The notes below the pieces were generated by a model. That model was not told the DNA's origin, ran no database searches, and saw only the letters and a program-made list of their open reading frames with translations. A program made the translations under genes and the position numbers. From Burkholderiales bacterium (GTDB lineage Bacteria > Pseudomonadota > Gammaproteobacteria > Burkholderiales > SG8-41), in the NCBI GenBank assembly GCA_005800795.1, contig SYEN01000414.1:1-8172 (forward strand): a stretch of 8,172 nucleotides of DNA. Reading direction: 5' to 3'. The stretch's first letter is position 1; each line of letters starts with the position of its first letter. Below are positions 7,114 to 8,172 of this stretch, in pieces.

Positions 7114-7120
7114 CCCTCCC
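7114..7120 (-). promoter_or_regulatory. Strong ribosome binding site for gpt
   Basis: Read on the minus strand this is GGGAGGG, with the GGAGG core at 7119-7115 placed 7 bases before the GTG at 7107. It supports that non-ATG start. Confidence 0.7.
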
Positions 7121-7139
7121 TATAGCGTTTTTGTCTGTT

Positions 7140-7910
7140 TTATCTGTTCTGGCCGCGAAACGCCCAGCCGGTAAAGCGCTGCTCAATGAGCACCGTGGCC
7201 GCATACAGCACGATGCCGAGAAAGGCCAGTACCAGCAAGCCGGCGAACACGATCTGTACTTGAAAGCCCGCTTGTGCGTCGAGCATCAGTTTGCCGATGC
7301 CTTTGTTGGCGCCGACCGTCTCCGACACCACCGCGCCGACAAAGGCCAGCGTAATCGCCACCTTCAACGAGCCGAAGAAATACGGCATCGAGCGTGGGAT
7401 GCCCACCTTGCGCATGATGTCGAGCTTGGAGGCGCCCAATGCACGTAGCACATCTTCCAGCTCCGGTTCCGTGGTGGCAAGTCCGGTAGCCACGTTGACC
7501 ACGATGGGGAAAAACGAACTCAGAAACGCGGTGATCACGGCGGGCACTTCACCCAGCCCAAACCACAGGATCAGCACCGGCACCACCGCGACCTTGGGGA
7601 TGGAGTTAAAGCCCACCAGCACGGGGTAGATGCCGGCGTAGATGGCGCGATGCCAGCCCACGGCAATGCCCAGCAGCAGACCAAATACCGTGGCGAGTAA
7701 AAAGCCCAACAGGGTAGTCCATAGCGTCACCCAGGAGTTCTCGATGATGGGTTTGCGGTATTTCCACAAGGCCTCGAAAATTTCCGTGGGCGCGGGCAGG
7801 ATGGTGGGCGGTATCTTGAACAAGCGGCATGCGAGTTCCCACAGCAGGAACAAGGCGATGGTGAAGGCGAGCGGCGGCAATACGCGGCCCACGAAGATTT
7901 CACGGTTCAT
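7140..7910 (-). CDS. ABC transporter permease, NitT/TauT (SsuC/TauC) type
   Basis: This 256-residue inner-membrane permease belongs to the nitrate/sulfonate/taurine-type importer family. About six hydrophobic segments are visible, near residues 10-30, 64-86, 96-118, 122-144, 180-202 and 224-248. The conserved IPPTILPAP stretch (33-41) follows the first segment. The cytoplasmic EAA loop that contacts the ATPase is at about 152-176 (LRALGASKLDIMRKVGIPRSMP). I take the ATG at 7910, which leaves one base after the ATPase stop and has GGGAAG (7923-7918) 7 bases upstream; a TTG at 7928 would add six residues. The pairing with an ATPase and with gpt hints at a nucleobase-like substrate, but the family also imports sulfonates, nitrate, thiamine precursors and riboflavin. 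Specificity is therefore open. Confidence 0.9.
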   Translation of the reverse strand: MNREIFVGRVLPPLAFTIALFLLWELACRLFKIPPTILPAPTEIFEALWKYRKPIIENSWVTLWTTLLGFLLATVFGLLLGIAVGWHRAIYAGIYPVLVGFNSIPKVAVVPVLILWFGLGEVPAVITAFLSSFFPIVVNVATGLATTEPELEDVLRALGASKLDIMRKVGIPRSMPYFFGSLKVAITLAFVGAVVSETVGANKGIGKLMLDAQAGFQVQIVFAGLLVLAFLGIVLYAATVLIEQRFTGWAFRGQNR

Positions 7911-7911
7911 G

Positions 7912-8172
7912 TCAGTGCTTCCCACCAATCAACGAGCGCAGTTCATGCACGATATCCTGAAAAGGCGCGGTATAAGTGACATCGAGATCACGCGGGCGTG
8001 GCAGGTTGACCTCGCAGCGCTTCAAGATGCGGCCGGGCCGGTTGGACATTACGTACACCGTGTCGGCGAGAAACACCGCTTCACGCAGATCATGCGTGAC
8101 CAGCATCACCGTTACATTGCGCTCGGCCTGGATGTCGCGCAGCGCGCACCACAGCTCCTCGCGCGTGAAGGC
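7912..8172 (-). CDS. ABC transporter ATP-binding protein, NitT/TauT type (partial, C-terminal part)
   Basis: The C-terminal 86 residues of the ATPase are present; the Walker A, signature and Walker B motifs lie beyond the right edge. The fragment begins AFTREELW, the stretch that normally follows the D-loop SALD. The switch histidine is in MLVTHDLREAVFLAD, followed by VYVMSNRPGRI, which is typical of SsuB/TauB-like ATPases. It would drive the permease encoded one base downstream. The periplasmic binding protein of the system is not in the window and is probably further upstream on the minus strand. Confidence 0.9.
   Translation of the reverse strand, partial: AFTREELWCALRDIQAERNVTVMLVTHDLREAVFLADTVYVMSNRPGRILKRCEVNLPRPRDLDVTYTAPFQDIVHELRSLIGGKH

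Noticed and set aside
6541..7125. Plus-strand open frame of 194 codons opposite gpt
   Set aside because: It is antisense to a clearly recognisable gpt, its sequence resembles no family I know, and long antisense frames are common in GC-rich DNA.

Overview
The window is GC-rich and gene-dense, with short gaps and many overlaps. It reads as part of a purine (xanthine, urate, ureide) breakdown locus from a proteobacterium. A Bug-type periplasmic binding protein sits inside a catabolic operon, and xanthine dehydrogenase is split into XdhA and XdhB. Both point to Betaproteobacteria, perhaps Burkholderiales-like. That placement is inferred from gene content only.

Layout. Bases 1-379 (minus) hold the N-terminal part of an M20-family amidohydrolase, most likely allantoate amidohydrolase. 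A 79-bp divergent spacer with a perfect 10-bp palindrome separates it from a plus-strand run of six genes at 459-6626. In order these are OHCU decarboxylase (uraD), 5-hydroxyisourate hydrolase (uraH), a Bug/TctC substrate-binding protein, a second transthyretin/HIU-hydrolase-like gene with a degenerate active site, xdhA and xdhB. Gaps are 9, 24, -1, 54 and -14 bp, so the run looks like one operon. Facing it on the minus strand are xanthine-guanine phosphoribosyltransferase (gpt), a NitT/TauT-type ABC permease and the C-terminal end of its ATPase, which runs off the right edge. The gpt and xdhB genes overlap tail to tail by 53 bp.

How it fits together. XdhAB oxidises hypoxanthine/xanthine to urate. 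A urate oxidase, not in the window, would make 5-hydroxyisourate. UraH hydrolyses that to OHCU, UraD decarboxylates OHCU to S-allantoin, and after an allantoinase (also absent) the M20 hydrolase would act on allantoate. Gpt instead returns xanthine and guanine to nucleotides, so the locus contains both fates of xanthine on converging strands. The ABC transporter, and possibly the Bug protein, may import a purine or ureide, but neither substrate can be read from the sequence.

The least ordinary feature is the second HIU-hydrolase-like protein (2360-2710). It is intact and translationally coupled to the Bug gene, but has lost the active-site Arg and the C-terminal Ser that its neighbour retains. 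I saw no tRNA, rRNA, CRISPR array, insertion sequence or convincing terminator. No stretch longer than 300 bases lacks a gene.
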